Part shown: positions 1 through 7,788 of the stretch, piece by piece
Layout of the letters: every line of letters begins with the position of its first letter
How positions within the stretch are numbered: position 1 is the stretch's first letter
DNA from: G963665925 sp963665925
GTDB lineage: Bacteria > Bacillota > Clostridia > Peptostreptococcales > Acidaminobacteraceae
Assembly (NCBI GenBank): GCA_963665925.1
Contig: OY762511.1
Coordinates: 1,302,001 to 1,366,000, forward strand
Length of the DNA: 64,000 bases
Direction: 5' to 3'
Made by a program: the position numbers and the translations under genes
Notes under the pieces: model-generated
What the model was told of the DNA's origin: nothing
Database searches by the model: none
What the model saw: the letters and a program-made list of their open reading frames with translations, nothing else

Positions 1-294
1 GTGCGTGAAACAGACCTCCTTGCCAGATACGGTGGAGATGAATTCATAGGCTTATTTGACAACAGCGATGCCGACAGGCTTCGGGAACGACTGCTTGGAA
101 TAGCAAAGCAGCTTAGAGAGAGTCCGGTGTCATTTGGAGACCACCAAGTTGTAAGCAGCTTTAGTTTCGGGATAGCGGTATATCCAAGTCATGGGGATTC
201 CTACAATAAACTTGTCAGTGTGGCAGACAAGAGAATGTATGCCTTTAAAAATACGGCTATGCAAAATAGTTTAAGTACAAAAGCTTCTTTTTGA
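1..294 (+). CDS. Diguanylate cyclase, GGDEF domain, C-terminal fragment (gene truncated by window start)
   Basis: This is the last 97 residues of a protein whose start lies before the window; the frame is open to base 1. The visible part begins in a GGDEF domain with the intact active-site motif YGGDEF at about residues 10-15 and the usual distal segment (FGIAVYPSHG, then ADKRMYAFK). Proteins with this intact motif condense two GTP into the second messenger cyclic di-GMP. The N-terminal sensory part cannot be seen, so its input is unknown. The gene ends in a hairpin terminator that overlaps its last codons. GGDEF identity is certain; catalytic activity is inferred from the motif. Confidence 0.93.
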   Translation: MRETDLLARYGGDEFIGLFDNSDADRLRERLLGIAKQLRESPVSFGDHQVVSSFSFGIAVYPSHGDSYNKLVSVADKRMYAFKNTAMQNSLSTKASF

Positions 295-321
295 ATGATT
301 ATTCGAAAAGAAGTTTTTTTT
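284..321 (+). terminator. Rho-independent terminator of the GGDEF gene
   Basis: A 13-bp stem (284-296 with 301-313, one G-T pair) with a 4-base loop is followed by eight T. The stem begins inside the last codons of the GGDEF gene. Confidence 0.88.
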
Positions 322-339
322 GGGGCTGGCTGCATGCAG

Positions 340-368
340 TTGACAAAAAATTGGTGGAGGTGTATTCT
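340..368 (+). promoter_or_regulatory. Sigma-A-type promoter of the TetR gene
   Basis: TTGACA at 340-345, a 17-base spacer, and TATTCT at 363-368. The start point would fall near 375, inside the operator palindrome at 374-396, as expected for autorepression. Confidence 0.7.
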
Positions 369-373
369 GGTTA

Positions 374-396
374 TGACCATAAAATAAAAACGGTCA
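374..396 (+). promoter_or_regulatory. Putative TetR-family operator, copy 1
   Basis: Inverted repeat TGACC-N13-GGTCA, 23 bp, between the promoter and the start of the TetR gene. The same motif with exactly the same spacing occurs at 1091-1113 before the ABC transporter operon. That strongly suggests both are binding sites of the TetR-type regulator encoded between them. Confidence 0.65.
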
Positions 397-412
397 CAGA
401 AAGGGTGGTTGA

Positions 413-1024
413 ATGCCAAAGGGATTTACTGACGATGAACGTCTGCAGATTCATCAGGATCTGATAGATAAGGGCTTGACGCTTTTCTCGGAGATGGGCT
501 TTAAAAAAACCAGTGTTTCCAAGCTGACGCAAGCTGTTGGAATTGCAAAAGGCTCCTTCTATCTCTTCTATGAGACAAAGGAAGAGCTTTTCATGGACAT
601 ACTCGAAAGGGTGGAGGCTGGAATTCATGATGAAATTCTCCACGAAATCACGACCAGCAGTCAATCGGCTTCGACGCTCCTTAAAAATATATTCAAAATC
701 CAACTTAAAGGCATTGTTGAGAATCCGATCATTCGAATGACGCTTGAAGAAAATTTGCTTCCACAGATATGGAGCAAGCTTCCAAAGCAGAGACAGCAGG
801 AAAATATTGAGAAGGATACTCTATTTCTCAAGCGGTTTCTTGAGGTCAGACCAGAAGCACAGGTTATGTTCAGGTATAGTCCGGAGACGCTGGCAGGCAT
901 ATTTCGTGCCATGGTTTTTGTCGTTCTCTATAAGGCAGAGGTTGGGGCTTCCGTATATGAAGAGGTCCTTGAGTTCATTGTCGATGCCAGTGTGGACAAG
1001 TTGTTTGACAAGCAGTCAGGATAG
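413..1024 (+). CDS. TetR/AcrR family transcriptional regulator
   Basis: A 203-residue protein with an N-terminal TetR-type helix-turn-helix. Residues about 10-55 include the typical stretch GFKKTSVSKLTQAVGIAKGS followed by FYLFYETKEELF. The C-terminal helical ligand-binding domain is variable and gives no clue to the ligand. The ATG at 413 is preceded by a GGTGG-type ribosome site. The gene lies upstream of an ABC exporter operon. Both transcription units carry the same 23-bp palindrome, so the likely role is a drug- or metabolite-responsive repressor of itself and the exporter. Family assignment is firm; the target assignment is inferred from the shared operator. Confidence 0.92.
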   Translation: MPKGFTDDERLQIHQDLIDKGLTLFSEMGFKKTSVSKLTQAVGIAKGSFYLFYETKEELFMDILERVEAGIHDEILHEITTSSQSASTLLKNIFKIQLKGIVENPIIRMTLEENLLPQIWSKLPKQRQQENIEKDTLFLKRFLEVRPEAQVMFRYSPETLAGIFRAMVFVVLYKAEVGASVYEEVLEFIVDASVDKLFDKQSG

Positions 1025-1054
1025 GATCCAATTTAAGCCATAGAGAAAGTTTAT

Positions 1055-1079
1055 AAAGCAGGCCATAGGGCCTTCTTTT
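1055..1079 (+). terminator. Likely terminator after the TetR gene
   Basis: Stem 1055-1064 with 1068-1079 (AGGCC/GGCCT core with one mismatch further out), ending in TTTT. It separates the regulator gene from the ABC operon. Confidence 0.6.
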
Positions 1080-1090
1080 GCACCTGGGTA

Positions 1091-1113
1091 TGACCAAAAT
1101 GGAAAAATGGTCA
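1091..1113 (+). promoter_or_regulatory. Putative TetR-family operator, copy 2
   Basis: TGACC-N13-GGTCA, matching the site at 374-396 in arms, spacing and flanking bases (TATGACC at the left, GGTCACA at the right). It lies about 105 bases upstream of the ABC ATPase start. Confidence 0.65.
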
Positions 1114-1219
1114 CAAATCTGTCAGATTGGGACTGCGATTCAATCGAAACTTGAAAGCTTGTTTTTAAAGTTTACAGGCGGCGGGTAAAGTGAAGATATG
1201 ACAGGGAAGGAGTGGTATT

Positions 1220-2158
1220 TTGAAAGCCATTGATATATCTAACATGACCAAGTACTATGGGGCTGTAAAGGGCATTGAAGATCTTTCGATTTCAGTGGAT
1301 GAAGGGGATTTTTTCGGGTTTATCGGTCCTAACGGCGCTGGAAAATCGACGACTATTCGAACCCTGCTTGGACTGATTCACGCTGACAGCGGTAGAGCCA
1401 ATGTGTTCGGAATGGACTACAAGCGCCAAAGACAAGAGATTTTGAGTCAGGTGGGGTATTTGCCGGGGGAAGTCAACCTGTATGAGAATTTGACTGGTGC
1501 CGAGCTCCTAAAGTACAGTGCTGGATTTTACGGTGCTTATGACAAAAATCGAATGCAGATGCTTTCAAAGTGGTTTGAGTTCGACTTGCGCAAAAGTATA
1601 GAAAGTCTTTCTCTGGGAAACCGAAAAAAACTTGGGATCATGCTGGCGCTGATCCACCGGCCCAAGCTCCTGATTATGGACGAGCCTACCGGTGGGCTTG
1701 ATCCGCTCATGCAGGCCAGATTCTTTGAACTCCTCAAGGAAGAACAGAAGCAGGGAACCACCATTTTCTTCTCCTCCCATACCCTGAGTGAGGTGCAGCG
1801 CTACTGTGAGTCCGTGGCAGTCATTAGAGACGGCGGTATTCTTGAGACCACTTCGGTTTCAGACCTGAGACGGAAGCAGCTCAAACGTGTCCGCTTTGAG
1901 TATAAGGCAAGTGTAGGCAATCGAGGCGCACAGGCCGACCAAGCCATGCGGGCGCACCTGAATTTGGCTGGGGTTTTCAACCTGGTTAAGGAAAGAGAGA
2001 CCAGGTATGCTTTTGATTTCGACGGTGATTTCCAAGCGCTTTTTTCTCTGCTTTCGCAGATGGATATCACTGACTTTCTCATGGAAGAACCTACGCTTGA
2101 AGAAATTTTCATGCACTATTATACGCCGACATCAGACACTGGGGAGGTGAAATCATGA
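1220..2158 (+). CDS. ABC transporter ATP-binding protein (ABC-2 exporter type)
   Basis: A 312-residue ATPase. Walker A GPNGAGKST is at 36-44, the signature is LSLGN rather than the usual LSGGQ, Walker B is LLIMDEP, and the H-loop is SSH. The last 100 residues form the extra C-terminal domain seen in ATPases of ABC-2 exporters. Translation most likely starts at TTG 1220, since AAGGAG lies just upstream and no better ATG exists. The stop overlaps the start of the permease by four bases (ATGA), so the two are translationally coupled. Function inferred: energising export of an unknown substrate such as a drug, lipid or peptide, under the TetR regulator. Confidence 0.92.
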   Translation: MKAIDISNMTKYYGAVKGIEDLSISVDEGDFFGFIGPNGAGKSTTIRTLLGLIHADSGRANVFGMDYKRQRQEILSQVGYLPGEVNLYENLTGAELLKYSAGFYGAYDKNRMQMLSKWFEFDLRKSIESLSLGNRKKLGIMLALIHRPKLLIMDEPTGGLDPLMQARFFELLKEEQKQGTTIFFSSHTLSEVQRYCESVAVIRDGGILETTSVSDLRRKQLKRVRFEYKASVGNRGAQADQAMRAHLNLAGVFNLVKERETRYAFDFDGDFQALFSLLSQMDITDFLMEEPTLEEIFMHYYTPTSDTGEVKS

Positions 2159-3468
2159 GCTGGAGAATATATGCAATGTCCATGCGGCAGAACCGCAAGG
2201 GATTTGCCATCTGGATGGTTGTCATTGCAGCGCTTGTCATCCTAGGTATGGCATTTTACCCACCTATTTCGGAGAGTATTGGTCAGATGACCGCGCTGTT
2301 TGAAAATCCTATGATGAAGAGCCTGATTGGTCTTTTTATGGTGGGGCCTGAAGCCCTGGGATCATTGACGGGCTTCTATATCACCTATGCCTCCATCTAT
2401 GTGATCCTGATGGGGGGCATCTTTGCCGCGCTTTCGGCAGTAGGCGATGTCGCAGGTGAGTTTCGGGACCATACTGCTGAGTTCATCTTCACAAAACCGG
2501 TAAGGCGCAGCTCGATTCTGATATCTAAATGGCTGGCGATTGAAACACGCATTTTCATTCTCTGCATTGTTCTTTGCATAACCACGCTTTTCAGCTTTAT
2601 GCTTTTTTCAAAAACAGCGCCCTATGAGTATTACGCGGAAGAAGACGCCCTTGAAACCGTGAGCAATGCCGTGCAGCAGCGTCCGCAAGTCCTGCCTGAA
2701 GTCTTTGAGCTGAACGCGGATTTCTTTGAAGGCTGGGTCATGGCACAGGTTGAGACGCAGCTTGCTGAAAATAAGGCGGCGGTTGAGGAAATAGACCTGT
2801 CGCCAGATGAAATGCGGGCCATGCTGGAAGCGGTACTCCAAGACTCTGACGCGTATTTTGAAGAAGTTCTAAAAAACCCTGACCAGCTTATGGAACAGTT
2901 TGGTATCGCACCGGCGGGTCGGGAGGCCTTTCTGAAGAGTGTTGAGAATGAGCGTACTTCCTACGAGGCTATGATGAAGCGATACGCGAATGACCCTGGC
3001 TTTCATCTGGAAATGTTTCTATCCGCACCAGACTACTTTTTAAGGAAAATCAGGACCAGTGATAGGCTCAAGGCCATGCAGGGTGCTTACCCAGAGGCAA
3101 CCGATGCACTTGCCAAGCTGATTGCACCCTACTCAGCCAGACGGATAGCCCTCCTGCATTTCTACATGTTTCTCTTCATGAGTGTGATGAATTCACTGGG
3201 CGTCTTTCTATCGGCAGTCCTGCGCAGACCCAAAGGGGTTATGGCGACGGCGATGGGGCTTGTTCTGGCCCTGTATTTTTTCAGCACGGTTTCACGCATA
3301 TCAGAGGAAACAGCTAAATACGCGGCCATCAGTCCTTTTGGCTTGATTGACCAGAACATCACAGGCGCAGTTTACCAGCTGAGTCCTCTGAGTGTGATTC
3401 TGCTGATTGCAGAGGCCGTCATCTTATTAGGTGTATCCATAAATATTTTAAATACTAGAAATATTTAG
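2155..3468 (+). CDS. ABC-2 type transporter permease
   Basis: A 437-residue membrane protein. It has an N-terminal membrane helix at about 18-40, two or three more helices by about residue 150, a long hydrophilic stretch of roughly 180 residues (about 155-330), and then three or four C-terminal helices. This layout fits ABC-2 permeases with a large extracytoplasmic loop between the first transmembrane segment pairs. It overlaps the ATPase gene by four bases and is the partner subunit of the exporter. The substrate is not evident. The large acidic loop (many Glu and Asp) is the feature that sets it apart from short ABC-2 permeases. Confidence 0.85.
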   Translation: MSWRIYAMSMRQNRKGFAIWMVVIAALVILGMAFYPPISESIGQMTALFENPMMKSLIGLFMVGPEALGSLTGFYITYASIYVILMGGIFAALSAVGDVAGEFRDHTAEFIFTKPVRRSSILISKWLAIETRIFILCIVLCITTLFSFMLFSKTAPYEYYAEEDALETVSNAVQQRPQVLPEVFELNADFFEGWVMAQVETQLAENKAAVEEIDLSPDEMRAMLEAVLQDSDAYFEEVLKNPDQLMEQFGIAPAGREAFLKSVENERTSYEAMMKRYANDPGFHLEMFLSAPDYFLRKIRTSDRLKAMQGAYPEATDALAKLIAPYSARRIALLHFYMFLFMSVMNSLGVFLSAVLRRPKGVMATAMGLVLALYFFSTVSRISEETAKYAAISPFGLIDQNITGAVYQLSPLSVILLIAEAVILLGVSINILNTRNI

Positions 3469-3530
3469 AAGACCACTTTCAAACAGGATTCTGCTATACT
3501 AAAACCAATCAGTTTTTAAGAGGTGAGGAT

Positions 3531-4214
3531 ATGCTAGGAGCACTTGTAAACGGCGTAGCCATTCTCATAGGATCATTAGTGGGATTGATGCTGGGCCACG
3601 GTATAAAGGAGAACACGAAAGAAACCATCCTGCAGGGGATGAGTCTGGCTGTCATTGCAATCGGACTCTCAGGCGCCATGGAGGCGGCGAATTTCCTTGT
3701 GGTCATCGGTGCGGTGGCCATTGGCGGCTGGCTGGGTGAACTCATTGACCTGGACGGCTGGTTGGAAAGACTGGGACATAAGCTCGAAGAAAAGTTCAGC
3801 AGTAAGGAAGGCGGTGTCGCAAAGGGATTTGTGACGGGAACCGTGGTTTACTGCAGTGGTGCCATGGCGATTGTGGGTGCCATGGAGAGCGGCTTGTCGG
3901 CGAATCATCAGACGCTCTTTACCAAGTCTGTCATAGATGGTATCGTCTCAATCATCTTTACATCGACATTTGGAATCGGAGTCGCATTTTCGGCAATTCC
4001 CGTATTTCTTTATGAAGGGGCGATTGCCCTGATTTCAGTCTTTGTAAAGGATTTTCTGACAGAGCTGATGATTGCAGATATCTCAGCAGTCGGTGGACTG
4101 CTCATTCTTGCAATCGGGCTCAATATCATGGGCGTTGTGAAGATAAGGGTGGCCAATTTGCTGCCGGCTGTGTTTTTGCCAATCGCAATCTATTCGGTAA
4201 TGGGACTGTTTTAG
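3531..4214 (+). CDS. DUF554 family integral membrane protein
   Basis: A 227-residue, very hydrophobic protein with about seven membrane segments. It has the glycine-rich N-terminus typical of the family (LGALVNGVAILIGSLVGL), followed by the conserved stretch FVTGTVVYCSGAMAIVGAMESGL. It belongs to DUF554 (E. coli YqgA, B. subtilis YdfK), putative transport proteins of unknown substrate. The start ATG at 3531 has GAGGTGAG upstream. A TATACT box lies about 35 bases before the start, so it probably has its own promoter. It ends in a strong bidirectional terminator shared with the convergent chemoreceptor gene. Confidence 0.88.
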   Translation: MLGALVNGVAILIGSLVGLMLGHGIKENTKETILQGMSLAVIAIGLSGAMEAANFLVVIGAVAIGGWLGELIDLDGWLERLGHKLEEKFSSKEGGVAKGFVTGTVVYCSGAMAIVGAMESGLSANHQTLFTKSVIDGIVSIIFTSTFGIGVAFSAIPVFLYEGAIALISVFVKDFLTELMIADISAVGGLLILAIGLNIMGVVKIRVANLLPAVFLPIAIYSVMGLF

Positions 4215-4221
4215 AAAAGAA

Positions 4222-4293
4222 ACCAGAAAAGAAAAAGAGCGCTTCGAAGCGGAATTTCACAATTCACTTTGAAGCGCTTTTATCTTTTCTGGT
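4222..4293. terminator. Bidirectional terminator between DUF554 and chemoreceptor genes
   Basis: Long inverted repeat of about 27 bp per arm (ACCAGAAAAGA at the outer end, AGCGCTTC in the middle) with a loop of about 17 bases. A and T tracts lie on both sides, so it serves both convergent transcripts. Confidence 0.85.
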
Positions 4294-4302
4294 CTTACTT
4301 TT

Positions 4303-6273
4303 TTAAAGAACAAACCGGTTGGTTGAAGCAGAAAGCGTTTCAACAAGCTCGTTGAGGCGATGCATTGAGGAGACGATTTCCTGAATTGAAGCGGTCATTT
4401 CCTCTACAGAAGCACTGACTTCTTCAGTCGCGGCAGCGGACTGCTGGGCCACGACGCTGACATTTTCTATCGATTCAAGCACCTGGTCCTTGGAGCCGGC
4501 AACGGCATGCATGTCGCCATGCAGGCTTTCAACCTGAGTGGAAACCTGATTGGAAGCATGACCCACCTCGTTGAGCAGTGCAGTTGTTTCACCAAGATTT
4601 GAAGCTGTTTTCTGGTTGACATCCTGAGATGCCAGCATGGCTTCCTCTGCCCTTTGGATCAGGTCTGCAATCTCCGCCATTCGTTCACGAATTTCCTCGG
4701 TTGCTTCGTTGGACTGGCCGGCAAGCTTGCGAACCTCATCGGCTACAACAGCGAAGCCACGGCCATGTTCTCCAGCGCGTGCAGCTTCAATACTCGCATT
4801 CAAGGCAAGCAGGCTCGTCTGTTCAGAGATACTCTGGATGGTTCCAATAATCGTATTGATGAATGTGGATTTTTCTGAAAGCTCAGAGACAACGCTGACA
4901 CTTCTCTGCGTCAGCCGCATGTTGTCGTCAAAGAGGTCGGAAAAAGCGCCAATGGCATCTTGGCCTTCTGCATTTTGCGCAGACATTTTTTCAGTGAGTG
5001 CCACGGACTGCTGGAGCTTGCTGTTGATGCGCTCAATAAGAGCCGCCAGGTCTGAAGTGACCTCGGAGCTTCTTGAAGTCTCCTGGGCCTGGTTGGTTGC
5101 GCCTTCTGCGACGGCGTTGATTGTTTGGGCAATGTCCTCGCTCGTATGTCCCATCTGCTCTGATAGGGAGAGAATGGTTCCTGATGCGTTTCGTGCATGT
5201 CCGGTAAGGGACTGGATTTCAACCAGAATGGCCTTTGTGCTTTCCTGCATGGCGTTGAAGCCATGAGCAAGCTGTCCAAATTCATCCTTGCGGTTTTTCA
5301 GCTTGTCGGGAATAGCCCCTGTCAGGTTGCCCTCAGCCAGTGTTGCTGTTTGCTTTGACAAAGCGAGAAGCGGTGTGGTGATCCATTTTGTGAGAACATA
5401 TGCCGTTGCAAAGCCAAGAACTGCAAAGATGCTGAGCAGTGTGAGCATGGTTGTCCGCTGCTTGGTGAGCCCTTCAAAGGCCTCTGAATGTGGTGTTTGA
5501 ACGACGACGCCCCATCGTACGCTCGGTATGTATGTATAGGCTGCCATCTTACGGTCGCCTTCGTAATCGTATAGGGAAATGCCGGATTTTCCAAGAATGG
5601 CTTCTTGGACCGGTTCAAGGTCTGAAACGTCTGTAAGACTGGTAATCAGCTCTCTATCAGGATGGGCAATGAGCTTGCCGCTAGACTCCACTATGAAGCC
5701 GTATCCCGTCTTGCCTGTTTGCACGGCTGAGGAAAGGACGCTCAGCTCTGACAGGTCAATGGACGCTCCGACTACGCCGACGGTCTTTCCACCGTTTTTG
5801 ACAGGCGCGGCAATAACAACAATCGGCATGTTGGTCGTTCCCGATATGAGGATATCAGAAAAATAGGGCTCGCCAGCCAGTGCCTTTTGGAAATAGTCCC
5901 GGTCTGACCGGTCGGCAAGTGTGCCCGAAGTCTTGTAAATCTGCATACCTGTGGTGTCCATCACGTAAATCTGAGAGATCATCGGCATGTTTTCTACGGT
6001 ACTGAGCAGAACATCAGACATGGCGTCTGGATTCATGCTCTGAAGAGCCTTGGTTTCAGCCAGTGTAACCACGGTATCCTGTATATCGGTTGTTAGTGTT
6101 GTGAGTTGTCGTCCGAGTGAGTTCACGAGCTGCATGTTTTGATTGAAAACATTTTCGCGCATGTAGGTGGTATTGTTTCGGATGTTTAGAATGTTGGAGA
6201 CGAGAAGCGGCACTAGAATTGCCGCGACCAAAAGAACCGTCAGCTTAAATTTCAAGCTTTGTGTTGCCCGCAT
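4303..6273 (-). CDS. Methyl-accepting chemotaxis protein with Cache-type sensor
   Basis: A 656-residue chemoreceptor. Order of parts: membrane helix about 9-28, an extracytoplasmic double-Cache-like sensor about 35-270 (DRDYFQKALAGEPYFSD and APVKNGGKTVGVVGASIDL are typical), a second membrane helix about 276-294, HAMP about 295-348, and a long coiled-coil signalling domain. The signalling hairpin is canonical: ISEQTSLLALNASIEAARAG, then GRGFAVVADEVRKLA. It would bind a small molecule outside and control CheA inside. There is no C-terminal CheR-tethering peptide. A GGGGGA site precedes the ATG at 6273. No other chemotaxis gene is adjacent, so it is a stand-alone receptor. Confidence 0.96.
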   Translation of the reverse strand: MRATQSLKFKLTVLLVAAILVPLLVSNILNIRNNTTYMRENVFNQNMQLVNSLGRQLTTLTTDIQDTVVTLAETKALQSMNPDAMSDVLLSTVENMPMISQIYVMDTTGMQIYKTSGTLADRSDRDYFQKALAGEPYFSDILISGTTNMPIVVIAAPVKNGGKTVGVVGASIDLSELSVLSSAVQTGKTGYGFIVESSGKLIAHPDRELITSLTDVSDLEPVQEAILGKSGISLYDYEGDRKMAAYTYIPSVRWGVVVQTPHSEAFEGLTKQRTTMLTLLSIFAVLGFATAYVLTKWITTPLLALSKQTATLAEGNLTGAIPDKLKNRKDEFGQLAHGFNAMQESTKAILVEIQSLTGHARNASGTILSLSEQMGHTSEDIAQTINAVAEGATNQAQETSRSSEVTSDLAALIERINSKLQQSVALTEKMSAQNAEGQDAIGAFSDLFDDNMRLTQRSVSVVSELSEKSTFINTIIGTIQSISEQTSLLALNASIEAARAGEHGRGFAVVADEVRKLAGQSNEATEEIRERMAEIADLIQRAEEAMLASQDVNQKTASNLGETTALLNEVGHASNQVSTQVESLHGDMHAVAGSKDQVLESIENVSVVAQQSAAATEEVSASVEEMTASIQEIVSSMHRLNELVETLSASTNRFVL

Positions 6274-6504
6274 ATTTTATTTCCCCCTTTTACTTGTGTG
6301 CCTTTCATGCGTCACGAGTCGAAATTGAGGGATGCGTAAAAGGGCATTTTACGCGGTCAAGATCGGATGGTGAAAGAACTTATAATTTATCAACATTTTT
6401 ATTATAACGTGGAAATATTTGGTCCACAAGTAATAAATGTAATATTTATGCATGGGCCTTAAGTACTGGTGGTATGTATTTGCAGTACATTCTTACCAAA
6501 GGGC

Positions 6505-6530
6505 AAAGCCACAGGCTTGTGCCGGTGGCT
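6505..6530 (-). terminator. Possible terminator after the YibE/F gene
   Basis: Read on the minus strand, a stem AGCCAC/GTGGCT lies just past the yibE/F stop and runs into a short, interrupted T tract. It is a weak terminator. Confidence 0.4.
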
Positions 6531-6545
6531 CCACAGAGAGAGGGT

Positions 6546-7775
6546 CTAGCGCATGGTTTTAAAAAAATTTGCGAAGGGACTGAGGTGCTGCAGAATTGTG
6601 AAGGCGGAAAACGAGTCCGCATCAAGGGGCTTGCTGTAGGATTTCTCAAGACCTTTAAGTGTTACAGGCAGTTTTGCGCCGCAGAACAGCCAGCTGGCAA
6701 TCAGGGCGGTAAGCGGTGCGACCAGTATGAGGTTCACACTCCCAATCAGGGTGCGCATGATTTCAGAAGCGACAATTTTTAAGTTAATAACACGTGTGAA
6801 ATGGGCGTTTTTTGTCATAAAGAGCATAAGCAGTGTGATGAAGCCACCGGAATAGGCCAGGAGCAATGTGGTGGACATGGTGCCAATGACATGTCTTCCA
6901 ATGCGGATGCCGGACTGAAGGAGTTCAAGCATGGATATGTCCGGCTTTTTTGCTTTGATTTCTTCCATTGAAGCTGCCACATCCATGGCGATGTCCATGG
7001 TTGCACCGCTTGCGCCAAGGAGAACCGCGCCGTAGAATATTTCCCGCATGTTCAGGGAGATATTTCCACTGAAGAGGAGGGTTTCTGCAAAAGGAAGGGT
7101 CATGCCATTAATTTTTAGCCCATTTCCGTAGACGAGTGTGAGGACCAGGGTGAAACCAAGCCCAAAAACCGTACCGAGAAAAGCGCTGAAACCTTTCTTG
7201 GTAAATCCGGCAACGCTGAAAATGATCACTGCTGAAAGAAGAATGATGACCCAGGAAGTAAGCAGGAGGGGGTCTTTTCCGTCGAGCAGTCCTGCGATAA
7301 GGACCTTCCATATTACAAATACACTGATTATAAATGAGATGAGCGCTCTGAAGCCGATTGTGCCCGCATATCCTATGAGAAGAACGACGAAGAGAAGGCC
7401 CAAGGATAGGAGCCAGGTGCTGCGGTTGTGTTCAAGAACTTTTGCGTTGACTATTTTGTCGTCTGAGAGCTTGACGCCAAGAATCACCTTGTCACCCGGT
7501 GCGCATGGCGTGTCGATATCCGCTTTTCCAAGCAGATGGTTGTTCAAGTCAATTTCCTGGTCTGTCCAGGGGTCTGTCGTGACGCGTACCTTGACCAGCT
7601 GGGGTCCATAAGGGATGATCCCTGTATGGATTAAGCCACTGTCATCGGTGGAGATGACAGTGGCACTTAGTTCAGTGATATCAGAATCCCATGTCGCTGA
7701 AGCTGGTAGGTGCAGGTAAGCGGCAATGAAACAGAGTCCGAGGACAATAAGTCCAATTGCTGTCCTTCGTTTCAT
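6546..7775 (-). CDS. YibE/F-like integral membrane protein
   Basis: A 409-residue protein of the YibE/F-like family. There is one N-terminal membrane helix, an extracytoplasmic beta-rich segment of about 90 residues, then seven or eight membrane helices. These include the family stretch YGAVLLGASGATMDIAMDVA. The family's role is unknown. I place the start at the ATG at 7775 because GGAGG sits just before it. An upstream in-frame ATG at 7805 would lie inside the end of the phosphatase gene. It follows the alkaline phosphatase gene by 13 bases, so both are probably one transcript and this protein may be phosphate-regulated. That link is inferred from position only. Confidence 0.87.
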   Translation of the reverse strand: MKRRTAIGLIVLGLCFIAAYLHLPASATWDSDITELSATVISTDDSGLIHTGIIPYGPQLVKVRVTTDPWTDQEIDLNNHLLGKADIDTPCAPGDKVILGVKLSDDKIVNAKVLEHNRSTWLLSLGLLFVVLLIGYAGTIGFRALISFIISVFVIWKVLIAGLLDGKDPLLLTSWVIILLSAVIIFSVAGFTKKGFSAFLGTVFGLGFTLVLTLVYGNGLKINGMTLPFAETLLFSGNISLNMREIFYGAVLLGASGATMDIAMDVAASMEEIKAKKPDISMLELLQSGIRIGRHVIGTMSTTLLLAYSGGFITLLMLFMTKNAHFTRVINLKIVASEIMRTLIGSVNLILVAPLTALIASWLFCGAKLPVTLKGLEKSYSKPLDADSFSAFTILQHLSPFANFFKTMR

Positions 7776-7788
7776 ACTGCCTCCATAT

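Noticed and set aside
6300..6420. Sigma-28 (motility) promoter before the chemoreceptor gene
   Set aside because: A CCGATC-like box exists on the minus strand, but no TAAA box lies at the right spacing.
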